A DNA stretch of 64,000 nt from Methyloversatilis universalis FAM5. Lineage in GTDB: Bacteria > Pseudomonadota > Gammaproteobacteria > Burkholderiales > Rhodocyclaceae. The position numbers and the translations under genes were made by a program. Below, piece after piece: positions 44,218 through 52,262 of the stretch; positions within the stretch are counted from its first letter, which is position 1, and each line of letters begins with the position of its first letter. The notes beneath the pieces are model-generated. The model was not told the origin of the DNA. It saw only the letters and a program-made list of their open reading frames with translations, and searched no databases. The DNA lies in the NCBI RefSeq assembly GCF_000214035.2, contig NZ_AFHG01000052.1:62001-126000 (forward strand). Reading direction: 5' to 3'.

Positions 44218-45102
44218 TCAGTAGCGGGCGCGCGCCTTGCGCCCGTTTTCGACCAGCCGGAGGATGAGCGGGGTGAAGATGAGCTGCATCGCCAGATCGA
44301 TCTTGCCGCCCGGAATCACGATGGTGTTCGCGCGCGACATGAAGGCGCCGCCCATCATGGCCAGCAGGTACTGGAAGTCGATGCCGCGCGGGTTGGCGAA
44401 GCGGATCACCACCATGGACTCTTCCGGCGTCGGGATGGAGCGCGCGATGAAGGGGTTGGAGGTATCCACCATCGGCACGCGCTGGAAGTTGATGTGCGTG
44501 TTCTCGAACTGCGAACAGATGTAGTGCACGTACTCCGGCATGCGGCGCAGGATGGTGTCGGTCACCGCCTCGGTGGTGTAGCCGCGCTGTTCGCGGTCAC
44601 GGTGCAGCTTCTGTATCCACTCGAGATTGATGATGGGCACCACGCCGATGCGCAGGTCCACGTGCTGCGCGATGTCCACCTTGTCGGTTTTCACCGCCCC
44701 GTGCAGGCCTTCGTAGAACAGGATGTCGGTGCCCGGCGGAATGTCTTCCCAGGGGGTGAAGGTGCCGGGCGGCTGACCGTAGGGAGCGGCTTCCGCCTCG
44801 TTGTGCAGGTACTTGCGGATGCGCCCGCTGCCTTCGTTGCCGTACTGGCAGAACAGCGTTTCCAGTTCTTCGAACAGGTTGGCGTCAGAGCCGAAGTGGC
44901 TGAAGTGGTCATTGCCGGCCGCCGCCTCCCGCGCCATGGCTTCCTTCATGTCCTCCCGGTTGTAGCGGTGAAAGGCGTCGCCCTCGACGATGACCGGATT
45001 CACGCCCTCGCGCCGGAAAATGTGCTGGAAGGTGCGGGTGACCGTACTGGTGCCGGCGCCCGAAGAGCCGGTGATCGCGATGACGGGGTGGCGGGCTGAC
45101 AT
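44218..45102 (-). CDS. prk: Phosphoribulokinase
   Basis: A 294-residue phosphoribulokinase, the Calvin-cycle-specific enzyme making ribulose-1,5-bisphosphate. The P-loop GSSGAGTST is near residues 12-20, then EGDAFHRYNR, HFSHFGSDAN, and DILFYEGLHGAV. Length fits the proteobacterial octameric type (about 290). It lies 34 bp downstream of fbp. Its presence with cbbR implies CO2 fixation, though RuBisCO genes are outside the window. Confidence 0.96.
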   Translation of the reverse strand: MSARHPVIAITGSSGAGTSTVTRTFQHIFRREGVNPVIVEGDAFHRYNREDMKEAMAREAAAGNDHFSHFGSDANLFEELETLFCQYGNEGSGRIRKYLHNEAEAAPYGQPPGTFTPWEDIPPGTDILFYEGLHGAVKTDKVDIAQHVDLRIGVVPIINLEWIQKLHRDREQRGYTTEAVTDTILRRMPEYVHYICSQFENTHINFQRVPMVDTSNPFIARSIPTPEESMVVIRFANPRGIDFQYLLAMMGGAFMSRANTIVIPGGKIDLAMQLIFTPLILRLVENGRKARARY

Positions 45103-45136
45103 CCGGGGTTGTTTCCTGTGGCCGGGGCGCGGTGGC

Positions 45137-46231
45137 TCAGAAGGCCGAGAACAGGCCGCGCGAATTGAACAGCGGCGAAGTGTATTCGCGATCGAGCCCC
45201 TGATCGCTTTCGTGGTGGTACTGCACGATGCGGCGCACCTCCTCGCGCGAACCGAAGATCAGCGGCGTGCGGCTCTGCAGGCTGCGCGGCGTCAGCTCCA
45301 GGATGCGCTGCCGGCCGTTGGTGGCTGCGCCGCCGGCCTGTTCGATCAGGAAGGCGATCGGATTGGCTTCGTACATCAGCGAAATGCGGCCGGGCGAGGG
45401 CGGCTGCATGGTGTCTTCCGGATACATGATGACGCCGCCGCGGGTGAGCACGCGGAAGGTTTCCGCCACCAGCGACGCGATCCAGCGCATGTTGAAGTCT
45501 TCGCCACGCGGGCCGGTCTGGCCGGCCAGGCATTCCTCGACATAGCGCTTGACCGGCGGCTCCCAGAAGCGGGATTTCGACGCATTGATCGCGAATTCGC
45601 TGGTGTGGGCCGGAATCTTCATCTGCGGATGGGTCAGGATGAAGGCACCGATGTCGCGGTCCAGCGTGAAGCCATCGACACCCTCGCCGGTGGTGAGCAC
45701 CAGCATGGTGGACGGGCCGTACAGCGCGAAGCCGGCGCACACCTGTTCTGTGCCCGGCTGCAGGAAGTCGGAAAGCTGCGGCTCGGCCCCCGGATTCGGC
45801 GCGTGCAGCACCGAGAACAGGCTGCCCACCGTCAGATTCACGTCGATGTTGTTGCTGCAGTCCAGCGCGTCGAACAGCAGCAGGTACTTGCCGCGCGGCG
45901 GCTCGTCGGGCGTGGGGATGAAGCCATCCAGCCCCTCGGGCGCCAGCGCGGCCAGGTGGCCGCCCCATTCGCACTCGCGCTGCATCGCCTCGTTGGCGAT
46001 GGCGTCGAGTTTCTGGACGACACGACCCGACAGATTGATCGCCGCGCCGCTGCCGACCGCCTCGAAACTGCCGAGCGAGCCGACCAGTGCTCCCTTGTTT
46101 ACATGATTGGAAATGATCTTGACTGCGGTGGCCACCGCGTTCAGCAGGCTTGAAAAGATCCCGCTGGCTTGCGGGTGTCGCTGCTGGGCTTCGATGGTGT
46201 AACGCGTCAGGGTCTTGCGCCCTTCACTCAT
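45137..46231 (-). CDS. fbp: Class I fructose-1,6-bisphosphatase, divergent metal site
   Basis: A 364-residue class I FBPase, first gene of the cbb run. Overall similarity is clear (NKGALVGSLGS, FLQPGTEQVCAGFALYGPSTMLVLTTG, GGVIMYPED, YEANPIAFLIEQAGG), but the catalytic motifs differ. The canonical DPLDGSSNID reads DALDCSNNID at residues 121-130, and the canonical SEE glutamate pair region reads APEG at about 97-100. The metal-ligand aspartates remain while one glutamate is lost. It may be a paralogue with reduced or altered activity. GGAGGAGG precedes ATG 46231. A minus-strand terminator lies in its leader. Confidence 0.85.
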   Translation of the reverse strand: MSEGRKTLTRYTIEAQQRHPQASGIFSSLLNAVATAVKIISNHVNKGALVGSLGSFEAVGSGAAINLSGRVVQKLDAIANEAMQRECEWGGHLAALAPEGLDGFIPTPDEPPRGKYLLLFDALDCSNNIDVNLTVGSLFSVLHAPNPGAEPQLSDFLQPGTEQVCAGFALYGPSTMLVLTTGEGVDGFTLDRDIGAFILTHPQMKIPAHTSEFAINASKSRFWEPPVKRYVEECLAGQTGPRGEDFNMRWIASLVAETFRVLTRGGVIMYPEDTMQPPSPGRISLMYEANPIAFLIEQAGGAATNGRQRILELTPRSLQSRTPLIFGSREEVRRIVQYHHESDQGLDREYTSPLFNSRGLFSAF

Positions 46232-46390
46232 GACAGCCTCCTCCGGTCCCGGTGTCGATTCCATCCTAGCCGGAGCATGGACCGGCTGTCACATGAGTCG
46301 GGTGGCAACAGCGGGCGAGGCCGGCTCGAGCCTGGATTGCTGCGCGTGCGGAGCGATGTGTTCCGCCGCATGCAACAGAGTGTGCAATGC

Positions 46391-46425
46391 AAAAAAATAC
46401 CCCGGACTCTTGCGAGCCGGGGTAT
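46391..46425 (-). terminator. Strong intrinsic terminator upstream of fbp
   Basis: ATACCCCGG and CCGGGGTAT arms (46397-46405, 46417-46425) enclose CTC-GCAA-GAG, giving a roughly 12-bp stem with a GNRA tetraloop and one bulge. It is followed on the minus strand by a run of T residues (46396-46391). No minus-strand protein gene ends here. It terminates a transcript coming from the cbbR side before fbp. Confidence 0.88.
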
Positions 46426-46562
46426 GAATCCACAAACAAGGTTGTGGAGGAGGAGCCTGTGTCACCTGTCGGTTTTCATTGAGCTGACAGGGTTTGACGA
46501 TGATCTGTTCGCTTCGGACAACGTGCGGTATGTTTCGGTTCCGCCGCGTTTCGTCTGCTGTT
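46391..46562 (-). ncRNA. Candidate leader or small RNA between cbbR and fbp
   Basis: The minus strand of this gap ends in a strong terminator but encodes no protein. A possible promoter is TTCAAC, 16 bases, TATATT (the -10 near 46570-46575), which would start an RNA near 46562, about 170 nt long. Predicted elements before the terminator are a CCTGTC/GACAGG hairpin, an unpaired CTCCTCCTCC stretch and a CCACAA/TTGTGG hairpin. The C-rich stretch could pair with ribosome sites. It may be a free sRNA or an attenuated 5' leader of fbp. The 5' end is a guess. The rest of the 414-bp gap shows no gene. Confidence 0.45.
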
Positions 46563-46598
46563 GCGGTGCAATATATCTGGATTCAGTCTTTGTTGAAA

Positions 46599-46635
46599 AT
46601 AAGATGTTTTGATAGGATCAATCAAACATTCTTAT
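46599..46635. promoter_or_regulatory. CbbR-type operator dyad
   Basis: Two facing TNA-N7-TNA motifs, TAAGATGTTTTGA (46600-46612, plus) and TAAGAATGTTTGA (46634-46622, minus), form a long dyad centred near 46617, ending 11 bp before cbbR. TNA-N7/8-TNA is the known CbbR consensus. It could control both cbbR and the divergent transcript toward fbp. Confidence 0.7.
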
Positions 46636-46645
46636 CTGGATTGAT

Positions 46646-47602
46646 ATGGCAACGCAGTGGACCCGGGGTGTATCACTCCGACAGCTCAGGATTTTCGAAG
46701 CGGTCGCGCGGCTGGGGTCCATTTCTCGGGCAGCCGAGGAACTGCATCTGACCCAGCCTGCGGTGTCCATGCAGGTGAAGGCGCTGGATGGTCTGATCGG
46801 GCTGCCGCTGATCGAAACGCTGGGCAAGAAGCTGCGCGTGACAGAGGTCGGCATGGAAATCGCGCGCCACGCCCGCGCGATCGAACACCAGCTGGCCGAA
46901 GCCGAGGCCGCGCTGGCGCAGATGGCGACCGGTCATTCCGGCCTGGTGTCGGTGGGCGTGGTCAGTACCGCCAAGTATGTTGCACCGCGGCTGCTGATGG
47001 CCTTCCGCGAACGTTATCCGGACGTGCAGGTGCGCATTTCGCTGCACAACCGCGACGACATCTTCCGCCACCTCGAGGACAACCTGATCGACGTGGCCAT
47101 CATGGGGCGTCCGCCGGCGGCGCTCGGCTGCGAAGCCCACGTGTTCGCCGAGCATCCGCTGTCGGTGCTGGCCTGCGAGGGGCATCCTCTGGCGGGCGGA
47201 AAGACGGTGACGGCGGAAGATCTGGGCCATGAGGCCTTCCTGATCCGCGAACGCGGATCCGGTACCCGGGTGACCCAGGAGAGCTATCTGGTCGAACAGG
47301 GCATACGTCCGGCGGAAATCATCGAGCTGCCCAGCAATGAAATCATCAAGCAGGCGGCCATCGCCGGCATGGGCCTGGCTTTCCTGTCCGAACACACCTG
47401 CCAGCTCGAACTGCGCACCGGCGTGCTGTGCCGTATCGCGGCGCCGGGCACGCCCATCGTGCGCAACTGGCATGTGGTGTACCGCGACCGCAAGAACCTG
47501 CTGCCGGCCGCGCTCGCGTTGCGCGACTTCCTGATGCACGAGGGCGGGCGGCTGGTGAATTCGCAGGTGGCGCCGGTGCATCTGCCGGTGCACCACGGCT
47601 GA
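46646..47602 (+). CDS. cbbR: LysR-type regulator CbbR
   Basis: A 318-residue LysR-type transcription factor. The N-terminal winged HTH (LRQLRIFEAVARLGSISRAAEELHLTQPAVSMQVK) covers residues 11-45 and the substrate-binding domain follows. Its RERGSGTR segment and overall sequence match CbbR/RbcR, which senses Calvin-cycle metabolites and NADPH. The gene diverges from fbp-prk, the classical cbbR arrangement, with a CbbR-like dyad directly upstream. Confidence 0.9.
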   Translation: MATQWTRGVSLRQLRIFEAVARLGSISRAAEELHLTQPAVSMQVKALDGLIGLPLIETLGKKLRVTEVGMEIARHARAIEHQLAEAEAALAQMATGHSGLVSVGVVSTAKYVAPRLLMAFRERYPDVQVRISLHNRDDIFRHLEDNLIDVAIMGRPPAALGCEAHVFAEHPLSVLACEGHPLAGGKTVTAEDLGHEAFLIRERGSGTRVTQESYLVEQGIRPAEIIELPSNEIIKQAAIAGMGLAFLSEHTCQLELRTGVLCRIAAPGTPIVRNWHVVYRDRKNLLPAALALRDFLMHEGGRLVNSQVAPVHLPVHHG

Positions 47603-47613
47603 CGTCCGTGCCT

Positions 47614-47657
47614 TGAGGCGGCACCCGCCTCTTAAGCCGTAGCGGGTGTGCGCCTCA
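47614..47657. terminator. Convergent hairpin between cbbR and suhB
   Basis: A long inverted repeat (TGAGGCG and GCACCCGC, 47614-47628, facing 47642-47657) begins 12 bp after cbbR and includes the suhB stop codon. It has no T-run. It probably limits readthrough from both sides. Confidence 0.5.
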
Positions 47658-48455
47658 ACGACCGCCGTGGGCGGACAGCCAGTCCATCCATTCCCGGTAG
47701 AGGTCGGCGCTGGCGCCGACCACCACGGGTGTCTTGCGGCCGGGAGCCATGTCCAGCGCCTCGCCGTCGAGCATCGAGCAGCGCGCGCCGGCTTCGGCCG
47801 CGATCAGGCTGCCGGCGGCGAAATCCCACATCATCTGGCCACCGTGCAGATAGACGTCCAGCCGGGCGGCCGCGATGAAACACCACTCCAGCGCGCTGGA
47901 ACCGAAGTTGCGCTGCGAGTAGAAGGGCGACTGGGTGGCGAGGGCGTCGCCCAGCGCCTTCGGGATGCGCTTGAAATCGACCCCGGCCACCGCGTCCATC
48001 AGGTGACGGGCTGGCGTGCGCAGCGGCAGCGGGTTGCCGTTCAGGAAGGCGCCGCCGCCTTCATGCGCATAGAAGGCCTCGTCGGTCATCGGGTTGTACA
48101 CCACGCCGTAGCGGGTGCGTCCGCCCTGGATGTAGGCGATGGCCACACCGAAGAAGGGAATGCCGTTGACGAAATTGGTGGTGCCGTCGATCGGATCGAT
48201 GCACCAGATGCCGTCTTCGCTTTCATGCCACAGCCTCAGCTGTACCGACTCCGGCATTTCCTCGCCCAGCACCGGGCGGTCGATGATGCGGGGCAGGCGT
48301 TCGATCAGCGCTTCCTGCGCCGCCAGATCGACCACGGTAAACAGGCTGCCGTCGTCCTTCTGGTTGCGCTGGGCAGTCAGGAAGTGCGGCATGATCACCT
48401 CGCGGGCGACGCTGCGCGCGGTGTCGACGATCTGTTGCAGGGTGGATGAGCTCAT
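47655..48455 (-). CDS. suhB: Inositol monophosphatase family protein SuhB
   Basis: A 266-residue magnesium-dependent inositol monophosphatase family enzyme. Metal-binding motifs are GEE (residues 64-66), DPIDGTTNF (87-95) and WDFAAG (near 220). Bacterial SuhB also acts in rRNA transcription antitermination and ribosome maturation, independent of catalysis, so the cellular role may be either. It is divergently oriented to rsmE. Confidence 0.9.
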   Translation of the reverse strand: MSSSTLQQIVDTARSVAREVIMPHFLTAQRNQKDDGSLFTVVDLAAQEALIERLPRIIDRPVLGEEMPESVQLRLWHESEDGIWCIDPIDGTTNFVNGIPFFGVAIAYIQGGRTRYGVVYNPMTDEAFYAHEGGGAFLNGNPLPLRTPARHLMDAVAGVDFKRIPKALGDALATQSPFYSQRNFGSSALEWCFIAAARLDVYLHGGQMMWDFAAGSLIAAEAGARCSMLDGEALDMAPGRKTPVVVGASADLYREWMDWLSAHGGR

Positions 48456-48649
48456 GGTCGTCCGTCAGTGTGCCGTGCTTTTGATCCGGATGCACCCCGT
48501 CAGCGCGGCGTGGCAGTATCGTTCGCGGCGGTGGCCGGCCGTACAGGCCTGTCCCGACTGATTACGGCGGTCGCCACCTGCACCTGAGGCCGGCTGGCGC
48601 GGTCGCCGTGTCGTATCGAGCGTTCTTGCAGTGCACAAATAATAACACG

Positions 48650-49372
48650 ATGATTCCACGCTTCTTTTGCTCTCTGCCCGACCAGCCCTCCGGCGTGGTC
48701 GACCTGCCGGCGCCGGTGGCGCATCACATCGAGCGCGTGCTGCGCCTGAGCGCCGGCGATGCGGTCACGCTGTTCGACGGGCGCGGCAGCGAGTTTTCCG
48801 CCCGCCTGCTGCGCAGCGGCAAAACCCTGCAGGCCGACATCAGCGGCGAGGCGCGGCCACAGCGCGAGTCTCCGCTGTCGGTCACGCTGATGCAGTGTCT
48901 GGCCGCCTCCGACAAGATGGACTGGATCGTGCAGAAGGCGGTCGAGCTCGGCGTGGCCCGGGTGCAGCCGGTGGTCAGCCGCCGCGCGGTGGTGAAACTG
49001 GCCGGCGAGCGTGCCCAGCGCAGGGTCGAGCACTGGCAGCAGATCGCGGTGTCAGCCTGCGAGCAGTGCGGCCGCAATGTCGTGCCCGAGGTGACACCGC
49101 TGCTGACGCTGCCGCAGGCCCTGGCCGGTGCGTCAGGCCAGCGTTTCGTGCTGCACCCGGAAGGCGGAATCCCGCTGAAGTCGGCCGGGCTGCGTGCCGA
49201 TGAAGCGCTCACCGTGCTGATCGGCCCCGAAGGCGGTTTCGACGACGACGAGCTGGCGGTCGCCCGCGCGGCGGGTTTCCGGCCGCTCACGCTGGGGCCG
49301 CGGGTGCTGCGCACCGAAACTGCCGGCGCCGCCGTGCTGGCCGCCCTCAATACCGTGATCGGAGATTTCTGA
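48650..49372 (+). CDS. rsmE: 16S rRNA (uracil-1498-N3)-methyltransferase RsmE
   Basis: A 240-residue SPOUT-fold methyltransferase modifying U1498 of 16S rRNA with SAM. An N-terminal PUA-like part (PRFFC...HHIERVLRLSAGD) is followed by the knotted domain with LMQCLAASDKMDWIVQKAVELGV, SACEQCGR and the SAM loop GPEGGFDDDE, ending LGPRVLRTETA. ATG 48650 begins the conserved domain. No ribosome site is visible upstream. The stop overlaps the next start by one base. Confidence 0.93.
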   Translation: MIPRFFCSLPDQPSGVVDLPAPVAHHIERVLRLSAGDAVTLFDGRGSEFSARLLRSGKTLQADISGEARPQRESPLSVTLMQCLAASDKMDWIVQKAVELGVARVQPVVSRRAVVKLAGERAQRRVEHWQQIAVSACEQCGRNVVPEVTPLLTLPQALAGASGQRFVLHPEGGIPLKSAGLRADEALTVLIGPEGGFDDDELAVARAAGFRPLTLGPRVLRTETAGAAVLAALNTVIGDF

Positions 49373-50850
49373 TGTTCGCGTCGCTGTCGCAGCAGGTCGA
49401 ACCGATGGACGAGGAAAGGCTGGAGCGCGCGGTATCGCGGCTGCGCGCCGATCTGCTGGACGCGCAGTATTCGGTGCTGGAACAGGCCCGCACGCCGGTG
49501 GTGGTGCTGATCGCCGGCATCGCCGGTGCCGGGCGCGGGCGGGTGGTCAATACGCTGAACGAATGGATGGACCCGCGACACATCCGCACCAGCGCCTTCG
49601 GTCCGCGGGACGAAGCCGAGCGCCAGCGTCCGCACATGTGGCGCTACTGGCAGGCGCTGCCGTCGCGCGGCCGGACCGCCATCATTTTCGAAGGCTGGTA
49701 CACCGAGGCGATCGACGCCCGGGTGAACCGCCGTATCAAGCGCCACGCGTTCTGGCACACGCTGCACGAAATCCAGCGCTTCGAGCGCATGCTGGCGATG
49801 GAAGGCGCGGTGGTGCTGAAGTTCTGGCTGCATCTGGATGCCGACCGCCAGCGTGCGCATTTCCGCGAACTGGAGCGCGACAGGGCCACCCGCTGGCGGG
49901 TGACCGCCGAGGACTGGCGCGCGCATCGCCAGCACAAGCGCATCTGCAAGGTGGCGGAAGAGGCGATCCGCATGTCGGACACGGTACATGCGCCGTGGCA
50001 TCTGATCGACGCCAGCGATCTCGGGCAGGCGCAACTTGCGGTTGGTAAGGTCATCCTGAAAGCGCTGAAGACCGCGCTGTCCGGACAGCGGCGCACCGCC
50101 GCGCCGGCGCTGCCGCCGCTGGTGGTGCCGAGCGAACAGCCGGCGCAGCCGGCACGGGTCGTGACCAAGCCGATGTCCAAGCACGACTACGAGCCGGAAC
50201 TGGAGCACCTGCAGGGCCGGCTCAACATGCTGCTGCGCCATCCGGCGTTCGCGCGCCGTTCGCTGGCGGTGGTGTTCGAAGGCATGGACGCCGCCGGCAA
50301 GGGGGGCGCGATACGCCGCATCACCCACGCGCTGGATGCACGCAACTACCGGGTGCATCCGGTGGCGGCGCCGACCGAGCACGAGCGGCGCTATCCCTGG
50401 CTGTGGCGCTTCTGGCGCGATGTGCCGCGTGATGGCCGGGTGGCGCTGTTCGACCGCTCCTGGTACGGACGGGTGCTGGTCGAGCGGGTCGAGGGCTTTG
50501 CCGCCGAGCCGGACTGGTCGCGCGCCTATGAAGAGATCAATGCCTTCGAGCAGGAATGGACCGAGCACGGCATCATCGTCTGCAAGTTCTGGCTGGAGGT
50601 CAGCGCCGACGAACAGCTGCGCCGTTTCAACGAGCGCGGCCGCCGGCGCTTCAAGCGCTTCAAGATCACGCCCGAGGACTGGCGCAACCGCGAACGCTGG
50701 GGTGATTACCTGCCGGCGGTGCAGGACATGCTGGCCCGAACCCATACCGAACGGGCGCCCTGGGCAGTGGTGGTGGCCGACGACAAGTACCGCGCCCGCC
50801 TCGCCATACTCGAATCGCTGTGCGAGCGCCTGGAATCCGAATTGCAATGA
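49372..50850 (+). CDS. pap: Two-domain PPK2, polyphosphate:AMP phosphotransferase type
   Basis: A 492-residue protein with two tandem PPK2 domains, the architecture of polyphosphate:AMP phosphotransferase (class II PPK2), which makes ADP from AMP and polyphosphate. The C-terminal domain has an intact Walker A GMDAAGKGG (Lys310) and the FDRSWYGRVLVERVEG motif. In the N-terminal domain Walker A is degenerate (GIAGAGRGR near 49-57, lysine missing) and the following motif reads FEGWYTEAI. Activity is therefore expected from the C-terminal half only. The start overlaps the rsmE stop (TGATG). Confidence 0.88.
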   Translation: MFASLSQQVEPMDEERLERAVSRLRADLLDAQYSVLEQARTPVVVLIAGIAGAGRGRVVNTLNEWMDPRHIRTSAFGPRDEAERQRPHMWRYWQALPSRGRTAIIFEGWYTEAIDARVNRRIKRHAFWHTLHEIQRFERMLAMEGAVVLKFWLHLDADRQRAHFRELERDRATRWRVTAEDWRAHRQHKRICKVAEEAIRMSDTVHAPWHLIDASDLGQAQLAVGKVILKALKTALSGQRRTAAPALPPLVVPSEQPAQPARVVTKPMSKHDYEPELEHLQGRLNMLLRHPAFARRSLAVVFEGMDAAGKGGAIRRITHALDARNYRVHPVAAPTEHERRYPWLWRFWRDVPRDGRVALFDRSWYGRVLVERVEGFAAEPDWSRAYEEINAFEQEWTEHGIIVCKFWLEVSADEQLRRFNERGRRRFKRFKITPEDWRNRERWGDYLPAVQDMLARTHTERAPWAVVVADDKYRARLAILESLCERLESELQ

Positions 50851-50920
50851 CACGCATCTGGGTCAACGGCGGGTCATCCGCTGCGGCTAAAATCAGCGCA
50901 TATCTCTGACCGGACACCGC

Positions 50921-52243
50921 ATGCACGCCGATCCCGATTCGCGGCGCTTCGTCGCCTGGGTGCGCAGCGCCGCACCCTATATCCACGCCTTCGGCGGTCG
51001 CACCTTCGTCATCGCCGTCGGCGGCGAAGTACTCCAGGGCCCGCTGGCCAATTCCCTGGTGCAGGACTGCAACCTGCTCGCCGCGCTCGGCATCAAGCTG
51101 GTGCTGGTGGTGGGCGCACGCCCGCAGATCGAGGAAGAACTCGCGGCCCGCAGCCTGGAAGCCCGCTACCACAAGGGCTTGCGCGTGACCGACGCGCAGG
51201 CGATGGAATGCGTCAAACGCGCCAACGGGGCCATCCGCATCGACGTCGAGGCGCTGTTCTCTCAGGGCCTGCCCAACACGCCGATGGCCGGCAGCACCAT
51301 CGAAGTGGCCTCCGGCAACTTCCTGACCGCCCGCCCGGTCGGCGTGGTCGATGGCATCGATCACGGCTATACCGGCACCGTGCGCAAGGTTGACGTCGAG
51401 GCGCTGAATGACGCGCTGGCCGACAGCGACATCGTGCTCATCCAGCCCTACGGCTATTCGCTGACCGGCGAGGTGTTCAACCTCAGCATGGAAGAGGTGG
51501 CCGAATCGGTCGCGGTGGCGCTGCAGGCGACCAAGCTCATCTACCTGTGCGACGCGCCGGGCATCGTCGACGAATCGGGCGAACTGGTGCCCGAACTGAC
51601 TGCAGACGAAGCCACGCAGTGGCTGAAGGCCGGCCGTGGCATCACCGAGGACCTGGGTCTCTACCTGCCTCGGGCCATCCGCGCGGTGAAGCTCGGCGTG
51701 GCACGTGCCCACATGATCGATCGCGACCTCGACGGCGCGCTGCTGCTGGAATTCTTCACCACCCAGGGCGTGGGCACCGTCATTTCGCGCGAGCGGCTGG
51801 CGCGCATGCGCCACGCCGGCGTCGAGGACGTGCCCGCCATCGCCGGCCTGATCGCGCCGCTGGAGGCTGACGGCACGCTGGTCAGCCGCGGCCGCGAACG
51901 GCTGGAGCGCGAGATCGACCGCTTCAGCGTGCTCGAACACGACGAGGTCATCATGGGCTGCGCCGCCTTCTATCCCTATCCGGAAGAGGCGATGGCCGAA
52001 CTGGCCTGTCTGGCGGTCATGCCCGAATACCGTCGTCACGGCTACGGCGAGCAGATCCTGAGCTATGTCGAAACCCGCGCCCGCGCCGAAAAGATACGCG
52101 ACCTGTTCGTGCTCACCACGGTGACCGCGCACTGGTTCGTCGAGCGCGGGTTCAAGGAGGCCGGCATCGACGCGCTGCCGCGGGTGCGGCGGGAGAACTA
52201 CAACCCTCAGCGCCGCAGCAAGGTGCTGGTGAAGCGACTGTGA
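50921..52243 (+). CDS. argA: N-acetylglutamate synthase (ArgA)
   Basis: A 440-residue amino-acid N-acetyltransferase, first enzyme of arginine synthesis. An amino-acid kinase-like domain (about 1-290: GGEVLQGPLANSL, KLVLVVGARPQIEEEL, LCDAPGIVD) binds arginine for feedback inhibition. It is followed by a GNAT domain (about 295-440) with the acetyl-CoA loop LAVMPEYRRHGYGEQIL. This is the classical proteobacterial ArgA layout and length. Confidence 0.94.
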   Translation: MHADPDSRRFVAWVRSAAPYIHAFGGRTFVIAVGGEVLQGPLANSLVQDCNLLAALGIKLVLVVGARPQIEEELAARSLEARYHKGLRVTDAQAMECVKRANGAIRIDVEALFSQGLPNTPMAGSTIEVASGNFLTARPVGVVDGIDHGYTGTVRKVDVEALNDALADSDIVLIQPYGYSLTGEVFNLSMEEVAESVAVALQATKLIYLCDAPGIVDESGELVPELTADEATQWLKAGRGITEDLGLYLPRAIRAVKLGVARAHMIDRDLDGALLLEFFTTQGVGTVISRERLARMRHAGVEDVPAIAGLIAPLEADGTLVSRGRERLEREIDRFSVLEHDEVIMGCAAFYPYPEEAMAELACLAVMPEYRRHGYGEQILSYVETRARAEKIRDLFVLTTVTAHWFVERGFKEAGIDALPRVRRENYNPQRRSKVLVKRL

Positions 52244-52262
52244 CGCCGCCGGAGCCCTGCGC

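Noticed and set aside
39788-44224. A very long open frame (over 1400 codons) on the plus strand opposite pgk, gap and tkt
   Set aside because: It is a shadow of three well-supported enzymes on the other strand. GC-rich codon use leaves the opposite frame free of stops. Its product is low-complexity and has no domain.
46610-46622. TTGATAGGATCAA near cbbR as an FNR box
   Set aside because: The half-sites are separated by 3 bases instead of the required 4. The sequence is better explained as the centre of the CbbR dyad.
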